Both the position numbers and the translations under genes were made by a program. 64,000 nt of DNA from an uncultured Flavonifractor sp. GTDB taxonomy: Bacteria; Bacillota; Clostridia; Oscillospirales; Oscillospiraceae. Positions 7,544 through 17,027 of this stretch are shown piece by piece; the stretch's first letter is position 1, and every line of letters starts with the position of its first letter. The stretch lies in NCBI GenBank assembly GCA_947346365.1, contig CANAAV010000004.1:1-64000 (forward strand), in the 5' to 3' direction. The notes under the pieces are model-generated. The model was not told the DNA's origin, made no database searches, and was given only the letters and a program-made list of their open reading frames with translations.

Positions 7544-8231
7544 CGTTCATCACCTCCAATCCTTCCAGGATTTCTACCACTGACCGGCTGTAAGCCGTAC
7601 TGTAAACGCCTTCCGCCCAGAGCTTCTTGGCTCCAGACGGGCCGCAGTTGTAGCTCATCAGGATTTGGTGGACATCCTCGTACCCATTGAACTGGGCCAG
7701 CATATAAACGCCGGCGAGGATGTTCTGCTGGGGGTCGAACCAGTCAGTGATGCCCAGCGCCCCTTCCAGCCACTCGTGGTTCCCGCCGTTAATCTGCATG
7801 ATGCCGTAGTCGTTGGTGGCGCTGACGGCATCCGACCGGAACTCGGACTCCTTCTTCATGATGGCGATGACCAGGGGGTAGCTCACTCCGTATTCCTCAC
7901 ATACATCCTGCGTGTAATGCTGGAGCTCTTCGGAGAGCTGGATGTCGTAGAGCACATACCGGCTCTCGACCACCGGCTCTTCACTGGCCGGTTCCATCGG
8001 TGGAGGGGTCTGGACAGGCTGATGGGTGGATACCGGCGGCGGTTCCGGCGGAAGCTCGGCGCCCACGGTGTCGAACCAGACGGCCCTTGCGTACATGACG
8101 ATGACGGGGACGCCCGCCGCATATGTAACTGCCGATACGATTGCGGCTGCCCATGCCGAGCGCCTACGGCGTCGTCTTACCGTCCTGCGGTTTCTGGTCG
8201 CCATTCCTACGTTTTCGTAGGTTCTGGTCAT
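7536..8231 (-). CDS. Membrane-anchored lytic transglycosylase (SLT domain)
   Basis: A 231-residue protein with an Arg-rich cytosolic N-terminus (NRRTVRRRRRRSAW, about 11-24), one membrane helix (about 25-45) and a Pro-rich extracellular linker (PPEPPPVSTHQPVQTPPP). It ends in an SLT-type muramidase domain: catalytic Glu in IAIMKKESEFRSDAVS, then YGIMQING and the YNCGPSGAKKLW helix. It should cleave glycan strands at the outer membrane face. The ATG at 8231 follows AGGGAAGGGG. Its place at the start of the early operon, far from any tail or lysis genes, is unusual. Alternatives include a role in injection, superinfection control or cell-wall remodelling. Confidence 0.85.
   Translation of the reverse strand: MTRTYENVGMATRNRRTVRRRRRRSAWAAAIVSAVTYAAGVPVIVMYARAVWFDTVGAELPPEPPPVSTHQPVQTPPPMEPASEEPVVESRYVLYDIQLSEELQHYTQDVCEEYGVSYPLVIAIMKKESEFRSDAVSATNDYGIMQINGGNHEWLEGALGITDWFDPQQNILAGVYMLAQFNGYEDVHQILMSYNCGPSGAKKLWAEGVYSTAYSRSVVEILEGLEVMNDG
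8206..8221. repeat. Perfect 6-4-6 palindrome, copy 1
   Basis: CCTACGTTTTCGTAGG is a perfect 16-base palindrome lying just inside the 5' end of the transglycosylase gene. A one-mismatch copy occurs at 8948-8963. Two such dyads within 750 bases of the repressor switch suggest a binding site for one of the prophage HTH proteins, which is an inference. Confidence 0.6.
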
Positions 8232-8395
8232 GACAAACACCCCTTCCCTGACGGAGTGGTTACGAAGATGGAGATGTCCAGCTTCGGCATATTCCTCATG
8301 GCCTCCATGAGCTCCGCCGGACTGGTGATGCCGTACTCCTTCTCCAGGATGTTTTGCAGCATCTTTATCTTCATGGCCTTCTCCTTACTGTCCAT
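8228..8395 (-). CDS. Hypothetical small prophage protein, 55 aa
   Basis: From the ATG at 8395 the product has about 55 residues (MDSKEKAMKIKMLQNILEKE onward), with the segment YGITSPAELMEAMRNMPKLDI, and is mostly helical. GGGGAGGG lies upstream within the end of the XRE gene, with which it overlaps by 11 bases. It overlaps the next gene by ATGA. No family recognised. Confidence 0.55.
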   Translation of the reverse strand: MDSKEKAMKIKMLQNILEKEYGITSPAELMEAMRNMPKLDISIFVTTPSGKGCLS

Positions 8396-8891
8396 CTTGG
8401 CCCTCCCCGTGGGGACGGAGACACTTCTCATACACCAGCTCCAGGGCCTTGATGCGGTTGGCGGCCTGTCGGAGCGTACTCAGGATGGACTCCATGCTCT
8501 CTCGCTCATCCTCGTCTATCCGGCCATCTTCTACGATGTCCACCAGCTCATCCGTAATCTTCGGAAGGTTGCGGATCGCTGACAGGAGTTGAAGTGTTGC
8601 CGCCTCGATCTCCTTTACCTCCAGGGGCTCCACCGTCTGGCACCCAATGGGGCACATCCGGGCGCAGTAGTGATTGCACAGCTCGGGGGCGTTGTAGCAG
8701 TCTGCCAGGATGAGGATTTCTTCCGGGTACGGGGTAATGGTCCCAAGCTCTATGTAAGCGATCCTCGTTCTGTCCAGGCCGGTGACTTCTGCGGCCCCTT
8801 CCCTGGAGCTGAGCTTGTCATTCCACTTTGCCGCCTCCATTCGTGCTTTGTAGAACACGTTGTCTGCGGCTTTCGTCGCCATTTTAGGCAT
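8385..8891 (-). CDS. XRE-like HTH protein with Cys-rich middle
   Basis: A 168-residue protein. An HTH of the XRE kind occupies about residues 18-65 (LSSREGAAEVTGLDRTRIAY followed by TPYPEEILILADCYNAPEL). A cysteine-containing hinge (NHYCARMCPIGC, about residues 72-83) and a long helical C-terminal part follow. The CxxxCxxxC cluster could bind metal or redox-sense, but this is not shown. The gene lies second in the leftward early operon, so it may be the Cro-like or activator component of the lysis-lysogeny switch. Confidence 0.75.
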   Translation of the reverse strand: MPKMATKAADNVFYKARMEAAKWNDKLSSREGAAEVTGLDRTRIAYIELGTITPYPEEILILADCYNAPELCNHYCARMCPIGCQTVEPLEVKEIEAATLQLLSAIRNLPKITDELVDIVEDGRIDEDERESMESILSTLRQAANRIKALELVYEKCLRPHGEGQDGQ

Positions 8892-8947
8892 ATATCATTT
8901 CACCTCTTCCTGGTATAATTACGATAATGAAGTTTCGTGTGAAACAT

Positions 8948-8963
8948 CCTGCGAAAACGTAGG
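8948..8963. repeat. Imperfect palindrome, copy 2 of the 16-base dyad
   Basis: CCTGCGAAAACGTAGG, in the gap between the two leftward HTH genes, differs at one base from the perfect dyad at 8206-8221. It is immediately preceded by another short dyad, GTTTC-GTGT-GAAAC, at about 8930-8945. The location just upstream of the second HTH gene is that expected of an operator. Confidence 0.55.
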
Positions 8964-8980
8964 AGCGGGGCAAAAAAATA

Positions 8981-9370
8981 TCACCCAAGCCCCGCAGCCT
9001 CTTCGGGCTGGGAGCTCTCTTCCTCGCCAAACGCCTGTTCATACGTCATGCCAGTGACTTTCAGGATTTTGTCGATGGTGGGCTTGTTCGGTTTGTGGAC
9101 GCCATTCATCCAGCGGGATACCGATGCCTGGGGAGCTCCGATGAGCTCGGCCAGCTTTGCGTAGGTGCAGCGGTTCTCATAGAGCCACTGGGCGATACCA
9201 GGATACACACACCGGTTCCTCATACCTTCCAGACTCCAGGTCTTGCCCTCGATGGGCGGTACGATCTGCCGTATCCATTCCAGCGATACCTCGAAGTGGT
9301 CCGCAATCGACTGGAGGGTGGCTCCTTCCAGCCTCATGCGGTATGCCTCAACCTTCTGGTCAATAGTCAT
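8981..9370 (-). CDS. HTH-domain regulator, first gene of leftward operon
   Basis: A 129-residue protein with two helix-turn-helix-like parts: residues ~5-40 (YRMRLEGATLQSIADHFEVS) and residues ~65-115 (CTYAKLAELIGAPQASVSRW, then HKPNKPTIDKILKVTGM, an XRE-type domain). The C-terminus is acidic. The start at 9370 follows GAGGAGGG by six bases and lies 58 bases downstream of a strong leftward promoter. By position it is the Cro equivalent, opposing the rightward repressor. The double-HTH layout is less common than a plain Cro. Confidence 0.78.
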   Translation of the reverse strand: MTIDQKVEAYRMRLEGATLQSIADHFEVSLEWIRQIVPPIEGKTWSLEGMRNRCVYPGIAQWLYENRCTYAKLAELIGAPQASVSRWMNGVHKPNKPTIDKILKVTGMTYEQAFGEEESSQPEEAAGLG

Positions 9371-9427
9371 TCATGACCCTCCTCTTCTCTGTCGTTCCTG
9401 CGGTGCAGGTTTGGGTTGGATGATGGT

Positions 9428-9456
9428 ATCTTAACATACCGAAACGAAGTTGTCAA
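9428..9456 (-). promoter_or_regulatory. Leftward early promoter (PL-like)
   Basis: On the minus strand TTGACA (9451-9456) and TAAGAT (9428-9433) are separated by exactly 17 bases. This near-consensus sigma-A promoter faces the HTH gene starting at 9370 and probably drives the whole early operon. It is back-to-back with the repressor promoter at 9485-9513, the arrangement of a phage genetic switch. Confidence 0.8.
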
Positions 9457-9484
9457 TCAAAAATTCCCAAGTTCGTAAATATGC

Positions 9485-9513
9485 TTGATAATAGCGTAGT
9501 CTTCGGGTACAAT
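9485..9513 (+). promoter_or_regulatory. Repressor-maintenance promoter
   Basis: TTGATA (9485-9490) and TACAAT (9508-9513) with a 17-base spacer face the repressor start at 9540. The 28-base gap between this and the divergent leftward promoter is AT-rich and would hold the shared operators. No clear long dyad was found there. Confidence 0.75.
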
Positions 9514-9539
9514 CTTTACAGAAACGGAAGGTGATTTTC

Positions 9540-9932
9540 ATGGACATCGACTTCTCCAAGGTGCTGCGGGAGAATATGCGGGACATCATGAAGCAGAAGG
9601 GCTTTACTCAACAATGGCTCTCTGTCCAGACCGACATACCGGACGCTACCATCTCCCGGTACTTGACCGGGGTCCACAACCCGAAAATCGAGTACGTCGC
9701 AAGGATGGCCGCCGCCATGGGGGTATCGGTGGACTATATGCTGGGGCTATCGACCTCCTCCATCCCGGACCAGCCCCCGTCTCCTGAGATACGGGCCCTC
9801 ATCGCCGGGTATGAGCGGGCTGACCCTCATACGAAGAAGATGATATGGATGCAGCTCGACCTCGTTCTTACGGACGAAGAAAAAGCATTGGCTCCGAGGC
9901 AGTCGAACGAGCAGAAGTCCGAGGCCGTATAA
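9540..9932 (+). CDS. CI/ImmR-like XRE repressor
   Basis: A 130-residue rightward regulator. Residues ~10-65 are a canonical XRE helix-turn-helix (NMRDIMKQKGFTQQWLSVQ, IPDATISRYLTGVHNPKIEY, AAAMGVSVDYMLGL). The rest is a short helical C-terminus without the Ser-Lys protease of LexA/CI repressors, so induction cannot be by RecA-stimulated self-cleavage. No ImmA-like metalloprotease gene is beside it either. The ATG at 9540 has GGAAGG eight bases upstream. It sits divergently from the early operon and next to the recombinase, so it is most likely the lysogeny repressor. Confidence 0.82.
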   Translation: MDIDFSKVLRENMRDIMKQKGFTQQWLSVQTDIPDATISRYLTGVHNPKIEYVARMAAAMGVSVDYMLGLSTSSIPDQPPSPEIRALIAGYERADPHTKKMIWMQLDLVLTDEEKALAPRQSNEQKSEAV

Positions 9933-9983
9933 AGCGCAAAACCGGCAACGTGACCATCGTAGATTTCGGGGGAAAATGACAAA

Positions 9984-10006
9984 GGGCCCTGCCTTCGGGC
10001 AGGGCC
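9984..10006 (+). terminator. Strong hairpin between repressor and recombinase
   Basis: GGGCCCTGCC-TTCG-GGCAGGGCC forms a nine-pair GC stem capped by a stable TTCG loop. The following bases (TAAACTGTTATATATTC) are AT-rich but have no uninterrupted T tract. It probably ends repressor transcripts and insulates the recombinase gene. Confidence 0.65.
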
Positions 10007-10125
10007 TAAACTGTTATATATTCTGTTTTCTTATTGTTTGGTTATGGTTATGGTCTGGTTACACCGGAAAATCACAGGAATGTCGCCGGATTGTCCGGCA
10101 GACGTTTCTCAAATGGGGAGATTTT

Positions 10126-11586
10126 ATGGCAGCACAACAACTTCGCTTCGGCGCAGCATATATCCGAGTATCGACTGACGAACAGACGGAGCTTTCGCCG
10201 GAAAGCCAGTTGGAGGAAATCAGGAAATACGCCCAGCGTGAGGGCATCCTCATACTCGAAGACCAGATCTACATAGACGCCGGAATATCCGGCAAGAAGG
10301 CGGACCGCCGGCCGGAGTTCATGCGGATGATTGCGACCGCAAAAGAGAGGGAGTGTCCCTTCTCTGTCATCCTGCTCTGGAAATACTCCCGCTTTGCCAG
10401 GAATCAGGAAGAGAGCATCTTCTACAAATCCATCCTGCGCTCCAAGTGCGGCATCGACGTGGTGAGCGTGACCGAGCCGCTGATCGCCGGCCCCTTCGGC
10501 TCCCTCATAGAGCGCATCATCGAGTGGATGGACGAATTCTACTCCATCCGCCTGAGCCAGGAGGTGAAGCGGAGCATGAAGGTCAACGCCGAGCGTGGCC
10601 GGCTCCAGTCAAATCCATCTTTTGGCTATCGGGTGGAGGAGGGCGTCCTCGTTCCCGTCGAGGAAGAGGCGACCCACATCCGCCGCATCTTTGATGACTT
10701 CCTGGCCGGCAAGGGTATCTACGCCATCGCAAGGGAGCTAAATGCCATGGGCGTCCGCACCCACCGGGGGAATCCGTTTGAAAATCGAACCATCGAGTAC
10801 ATCATTCGGAACCCGGTCTATATCGGCAAACTGCGCTGGAACCCGGCAGGTCGTACCAGACGTGACTTTTTCAACGAGAACATCATCTTGGCCGATGGGG
10901 AGCATGAGCCTCTCATCAGCACAGAAACGTGGGATGCTGCCCAGCGCCAACTGGATGAAGTCAAAGCCCGCTGGGGGTACAAGGCCCGTCCGACCAGCGA
11001 GCTGAAGGGCTGGACCTCCGGTATCGTCCGTTGCGCCGATTGCGGTGCCACACTCATCTTTTCCCAGCCCCATTTCTACAAGTGCAACAACTATGCCCGC
11101 GGCCGGTGTAGACACTCCCAGCATATCCGGGCCGATGCCCTGGAGGATGCCATCATCGCACGTCTCAAGACGGATGCCGGGAGCACTTCCCCCCTGTCCT
11201 GCAATATCATCTACACGAACGCAAGCGGCGGGCATGAACTGACACGCCTCGAAACTACTGTGAGACAGCTCCGTGTAAAGCGGGGCCGCCTTCAGGAGGC
11301 ATACCTTGCCGGCGTCCTCAGCCTGGAGGACTTCTCTGTTGCGAAAAAGGACATTGAGGCCGCTATCGTTCAGGCCGAGGCCGAACTGGACGATCTGAAG
11401 GCAAAGTCCGACGGCGAGGTTGTGGAGCACCGCCTCCAGGACGCCATTGCCCACGCCCTGGAAACCCTGCAATCCACTGGGGCCTCTCTGGAGGAAAAGA
11501 ACAATGCCGCCCGATCTGTAATCGAAAACTGCACGTTCGACAAATCCACCTACACCCTATCCGTCACTTATCGGGTCATCATTTAG
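10126..11586 (+). CDS. Large serine recombinase (phage integrase/excisionase)
   Basis: A protein of 486 residues. An N-terminal resolvase domain (about 1-150) carries the catalytic serine in AAYIRVSTDEQ and the arginines of LLWKYSRFARN. A recombinase domain follows (FGYRVEEGV, IARELNAMGVRTHRG, NRTIEYIIRNPVYIGKLRW), then a zinc ribbon (CADCGATLIF...FYKCNNYARGRC) and a C-terminal coiled coil (about 370-450). The ATG at 10126 follows GGGGAG. An in-frame start 150 bases upstream would run through the hairpin and was rejected. Such enzymes integrate unidirectionally and need a directionality factor to excise. The gene ends 25 bases before the cotJC fragment, the usual place beside an att site. Confidence 0.93.
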   Translation: MAAQQLRFGAAYIRVSTDEQTELSPESQLEEIRKYAQREGILILEDQIYIDAGISGKKADRRPEFMRMIATAKERECPFSVILLWKYSRFARNQEESIFYKSILRSKCGIDVVSVTEPLIAGPFGSLIERIIEWMDEFYSIRLSQEVKRSMKVNAERGRLQSNPSFGYRVEEGVLVPVEEEATHIRRIFDDFLAGKGIYAIARELNAMGVRTHRGNPFENRTIEYIIRNPVYIGKLRWNPAGRTRRDFFNENIILADGEHEPLISTETWDAAQRQLDEVKARWGYKARPTSELKGWTSGIVRCADCGATLIFSQPHFYKCNNYARGRCRHSQHIRADALEDAIIARLKTDAGSTSPLSCNIIYTNASGGHELTRLETTVRQLRVKRGRLQEAYLAGVLSLEDFSVAKKDIEAAIVQAEAELDDLKAKSDGEVVEHRLQDAIAHALETLQSTGASLEEKNNAARSVIENCTFDKSTYTLSVTYRVII

Positions 11587-11620
11587 CCCATTTTTCGTAG
11601 TCTGATGGTGTACGGGGGAC
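11587..11620 (+). other. Predicted right attachment junction (attR) inside cotJC
   Basis: The recombinase stop is at 11584-11586. Similarity to CotJC starts at the codons for YGGPDGEL (11611 onward), while the preceding codons (L-M-V) do not match the family. The crossover therefore lies near 11605-11615. The sequence GGTGTACGGGGGACC around it has the GC-rich, partly symmetric look of a serine-recombinase half-site. The two-base core cannot be fixed without the left junction. Confidence 0.7.
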
Positions 11621-12123
11621 CAGACGGAGAGCTGGGAGCCTCTCTACGCTATCTGAGCCAGCGGTATGCCATGCCCTATCCGGAGCTCAAAGGGTTGCTG
11701 ACTGATATCGGCACCGAGGAACTTGGACATTTGGAAATGATTGGCGCCATTGTACACCAGCTGACGCGGAATCTGAGCGATGAACAGGCCCGGACAGCGG
11801 GGTTTGCCCAGTACTTTGTGGATCACACCACAGGGGTCTACCCCACCGCAGCCTCTGGTTTCCCTTGGAGCGCCGCTTCGATTGGCGTAAAAGGCGATGT
11901 TATCTGTGATCTTACAGAAGATATGGCAGCAGAGCAAAAGGCCCGCGTTACCTATGACAATATCCTGCGTCTATCTGACGACCCGGATGTTAACGATGTA
12001 ATCCGTTTCCTGCGGGAACGGGAAATTGTGCATTTCCAGCGTTTCGGCGAAGCGGTACGTCTGGCGAAAGAACGCATGGATCAGAAAAATGTCTACTTCA
12101 CCAACCCAGTTATGGATAAATAA
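11611..12123 (+). pseudogene. cotJC: cotJC (spore-coat Mn-catalase family), 5' end cut off by prophage
   Basis: About 170 codons matching CotJC/manganese catalase: YGGPDGELGASLRYLSQRY, LLTDIGTEELGHLEMIGAIV, AAEQKARVTYDNILRLSDD and FLREREIVHFQRFGEAV. The first ~27 residues of the family (MWxYEKKLQYP-type start) are missing, replaced by prophage DNA. All five expected manganese ligands (Glu of DGEL, Glu and His of EELGH, Glu of AAEQ, His of IVHFQ) lie 3' of the junction. An ATG at 11605 lacks a ribosome site. CotJC is a mother-cell coat protein of spore formers. The 5' part should lie beyond the left prophage end, so excision could restore the gene. Confidence 0.88.
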
Positions 12124-12241
12124 GGCGTTGCAACAGCAAAGCAAATTCGAATCCCACCCTAAATACCCCCTCATCCCTGGGGGCCGGAAATATCTCTAAA
12201 GAGCCTACGGACTGCGCCCAATTATTCCCATACCACATAAT

Positions 12242-12286
12242 CCCCCTGTGCCGGGAGATCATCCTGCACAGGGGGGTGTCCTTTTC
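12242..12286 (+). terminator. cotJC: Terminator after cotJC
   Basis: CCCCCTGTGC and GCACAGGGGG form a ten-pair stem around a 14-base loop, followed by the T-rich TGTCCTTTTCTC. It ends rightward transcripts through the cotJC fragment and separates it from the convergent ligA gene. Confidence 0.8.
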
Positions 12287-12297
12287 TCAAATTCATT

Positions 12298-14902
<2,605 letters not shown>

Positions 14903-14915
14903 GTCCTTGCCCGTT

Positions 14916-14948
14916 TCCTCTCTCCTAGGATATAGAAGCGAGAGAGGA
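14916..14948. repeat. Inverted repeat between yunB and the VanZ-family gene
   Basis: TCCTCTCTC (14916-14924) and GAGAGAGGA (14940-14948) form a nine-pair hairpin with a 15-base loop. No T tract follows on the minus strand, so it is at best a weak terminator after yunB. Confidence 0.4.
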
Positions 14949-14972
14949 TTTATCCTTGTTCTTTCTTATCTT

Positions 14973-15674
14973 TCAAGGGGCGCTTTCTGAAAGTTCCAAA
15001 TAGGCACCGGGCACCTGGCCCACAATGACCGTCTCCGCCGCACAGACCTGGGCGTCCACCACGGTCTCCTCAACGCCTCCGGGTAAAAGCAGGCTTACCT
15101 TTACCGATACCTCCAGCATTACTCGGTGGAGCGTCTGGTTAATCCCTGCGGAGAGGAATACGTTGTGAAAAGCCGCGTCCGGCGCCGCCACTGACAATAT
15201 CTCTACTTGCAGCCCCGGTCCCCAGCCGGAGAGCCAAGAAAAGCCCGTCAGATTTCCCAAAGGGATCTCCAGTTCCCTGCTGTCCAGGGATTCCACCCGA
15301 TCCATGACCCTCCCCAAAATATCTGTCCGCAGGCGGTTAAGCCTGAGCGTGTCTGCAGTCATCGCCGTTACATAACCGCTGCTGTCGGTTTTGATGTGGA
15401 TGATTTCATCATAGGAGATATCCCCCTCCGCCAGGGCGTTTTCCACAGCGCCGTCAATGGCAGCGGTGACCGCGTTTCGTACCGCTGTCTCCGCCAGGGT
15501 CTTTATTAAAGGCTGCACACCCGCCTCAACGGCCTGAATCAGTAGCAGCGCCAATCCAACTCCAACCAACCCCGGAACGAGAACCATAATATAAGTTCGT
15601 TCCCTCCGTCTGCCACGCCGACGGAGCAGCCGGGGCCAAAACCGCCGCGCTCTGCCCGTAGTACTCACCTCCAT
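14973..15674 (-). CDS. yunB: Sporulation protein YunB
   Basis: A 233-residue protein with an Arg-rich cytosolic N-terminus, one membrane helix at about residues 30-48 (MVLVPGLVGVGLALLLIQAVEA) and an extracytoplasmic domain. Typical YunB features are TAIDGAVENALAEGDISYDEII, a DSSGYVTAMTADTLRLNRLR strand-turn and the signature SAGINQTLHRVMLEVSVKV. In Bacillus, yunB is a sigma-E gene needed for full spore resistance. The start is uncertain, because GGAGGTGA occurs within the first codons and an internal start is possible. It is followed by the VanZ-family gene after a small hairpin. Confidence 0.85.
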   Translation of the reverse strand: MEVSTTGRARRFWPRLLRRRGRRRERTYIMVLVPGLVGVGLALLLIQAVEAGVQPLIKTLAETAVRNAVTAAIDGAVENALAEGDISYDEIIHIKTDSSGYVTAMTADTLRLNRLRTDILGRVMDRVESLDSRELEIPLGNLTGFSWLSGWGPGLQVEILSVAAPDAAFHNVFLSAGINQTLHRVMLEVSVKVSLLLPGGVEETVVDAQVCAAETVIVGQVPGAYLELSESAP

Positions 15675-15704
15675 GGTGAGATACTATGCGCCGGAGGGAT
15701 TGTC

Positions 15705-16952
15705 TTACACCTGCAAAAGCGATTCCACCGCCAGCATAACGCCTGTTTTGCCGGACTCGTAGGTTAACCCCCCTTGCAGGTAAGCGGTATAGGGTTCCCG
15801 CATGGGAGCGTCACAAGACAGTTCAATGGAAGCCCCCTGAATGAAAGCTCCGGCAGCCATAATCACCGGGCAGTCGTAGCCTGGCATATCCCATGGCTCT
15901 GGGGTCACATAGGAATCCACAGGAGCGCCCAACTGAATGCCCTGTACAAAGCGCTTGAGCGGCTCCGGCCCACCAAAGTGAATCATCTGAATGATATCAT
16001 GGCGCACGGCGTTTGAAGCAGGCTCTGTCTTGTACCCCAGCTGTTCCAGCATTTTTGCCGCGAAAACAGCGGTTTTTACCGCCTGCGCGGTGACGTGAGG
16101 GGCCAAGAAAAGTCCCTGGTAGAGGCTGCGGCTGCTCCCCAGCGTGGCGCCGCACTCACGGCCGATCCCCGGCGTAGTCAGCCGCATCGCGGCCCCCTCC
16201 ACCAGGTCATGCCGTCCGGCGATATAGCCGCCGGCGGGGGCCAGCCCGCCGCCGGGGTTCTTGATGAGAGAGCCTACTACCAGGTCCGCGCCCACCTGAG
16301 TGGGTTCTGCCGTCTCAACAAATTCGCCATAGCAGTTGTCTACCAAAATAGCGGCGCTGGGGTTGTGCTCCCGCACCACCCGGCACAGCGCGCCGATCTC
16401 CTCTACTGACAAAGAAGCGCGGGTGGCATATCCCCTGGAGCGCTGAATCAGTACCGCCCGCACCCTGGAGTCGGCAACCGCCTGGGCCAGCCCGCGGAGA
16501 TCCGGCGCATTGTTAACCAGCTCCACCTGGCGGTATTCCACGCCATAGTCCTTCAGGGAACCAGGGCCCTTGTCCACCACGCCGATGGCCCCCAGCAGTG
16601 TGTCATAGGGGGCCCCCACAGCGGAGACCAGCACATCGCCGGGCCTCAGCGCCCCAAAGAGGGCACAGGCAATGGCGTGGGTACCATTGACAAATTGAAT
16701 CCGTACAAGAGCCGCCTCTGCGCCAAAAATGTCCGCGTAGATCTCATCCAGCTTGTCCCGGCCCAAATCGTCATAGCCATATCCGGTGGTTCCGGCAAAG
16801 TAGCTCTCCGCCACCCGGTGCTTTTGAAAGGCCGAGAGAACCTTTTGCGTGTTCTCCTCCGCAATGGCGTCAATCGCCTCAAACTGTTCCCGCAACCCGG
16901 CCTGCGCCTGTCTCGCCAGGGTGAGGACCCTGTCGCTTATCTGTAACGTCAT
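15705..16952 (-). CDS. PLP-dependent enzyme of the aluminium-resistance / methionine gamma-lyase-like family
   Basis: This 415-residue fold-type-I PLP enzyme belongs to the family annotated as aluminium resistance protein (YnbB-like). Visible features are AGTTGYGYDDLGRDKLDEIY at about 54-73, FVNGTHAIACALFGALRPGD, the PLP-aspartate region ILVDNCYGEFVE, and the lysine in VVGSLIKNPGGGLAPAGGYI that should form the Schiff base. It is related to Cys/Met metabolism enzymes, but its substrate is not established. Homologues often lie beside hfq-miaA or peptidase genes. Here it lies between yunB and a run of M42 aminopeptidases, all on the minus strand. Confidence 0.88.
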   Translation of the reverse strand: MTLQISDRVLTLARQAQAGLREQFEAIDAIAEENTQKVLSAFQKHRVAESYFAGTTGYGYDDLGRDKLDEIYADIFGAEAALVRIQFVNGTHAIACALFGALRPGDVLVSAVGAPYDTLLGAIGVVDKGPGSLKDYGVEYRQVELVNNAPDLRGLAQAVADSRVRAVLIQRSRGYATRASLSVEEIGALCRVVREHNPSAAILVDNCYGEFVETAEPTQVGADLVVGSLIKNPGGGLAPAGGYIAGRHDLVEGAAMRLTTPGIGRECGATLGSSRSLYQGLFLAPHVTAQAVKTAVFAAKMLEQLGYKTEPASNAVRHDIIQMIHFGGPEPLKRFVQGIQLGAPVDSYVTPEPWDMPGYDCPVIMAAGAFIQGASIELSCDAPMREPYTAYLQGGLTYESGKTGVMLAVESLLQV

Positions 16953-17027
16953 TTTACTTGCTCATCCTTGTCTCTTTCGATATTTCGGCCTGTTCCATGC
17001 CAGCTGTGCGGAAAAGCGGTTTTGCCC

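Larger units (their letters stand above)
1..11610. mobile_element. Prophage, right part (left end outside window)
   Basis: A leftward block of at least 18 short, mostly end-overlapping genes carries phage replication and recombination functions (Bet annealing protein, lambda-type exonuclease, RusA-like resolvase, DnaC-like loader, DnaD-like protein). It is followed by a divergent repressor switch and a large serine recombinase. The element stops at about 11610, where a headless spore-coat gene begins. No structural, packaging or lysis genes are visible, so they must lie left of position 1 if the phage is complete. The element could instead be an integrative element with phage-type replication genes, but the Bet/exonuclease/RusA set favours a temperate siphovirus-like phage. 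The left attachment site cannot be seen. Confidence 0.85.

Noticed and set aside
12143..12180. tRNA-like 3' fragment (AAATTCGAATCCCACC) after the cotJC fragment
   Set aside because: It has a T-loop-like TTCGAAT and CCCAC but no complementary 5' T-stem strand (GCAAA does not pair), no acceptor stem and no upstream arms. Probably chance or a very old remnant.
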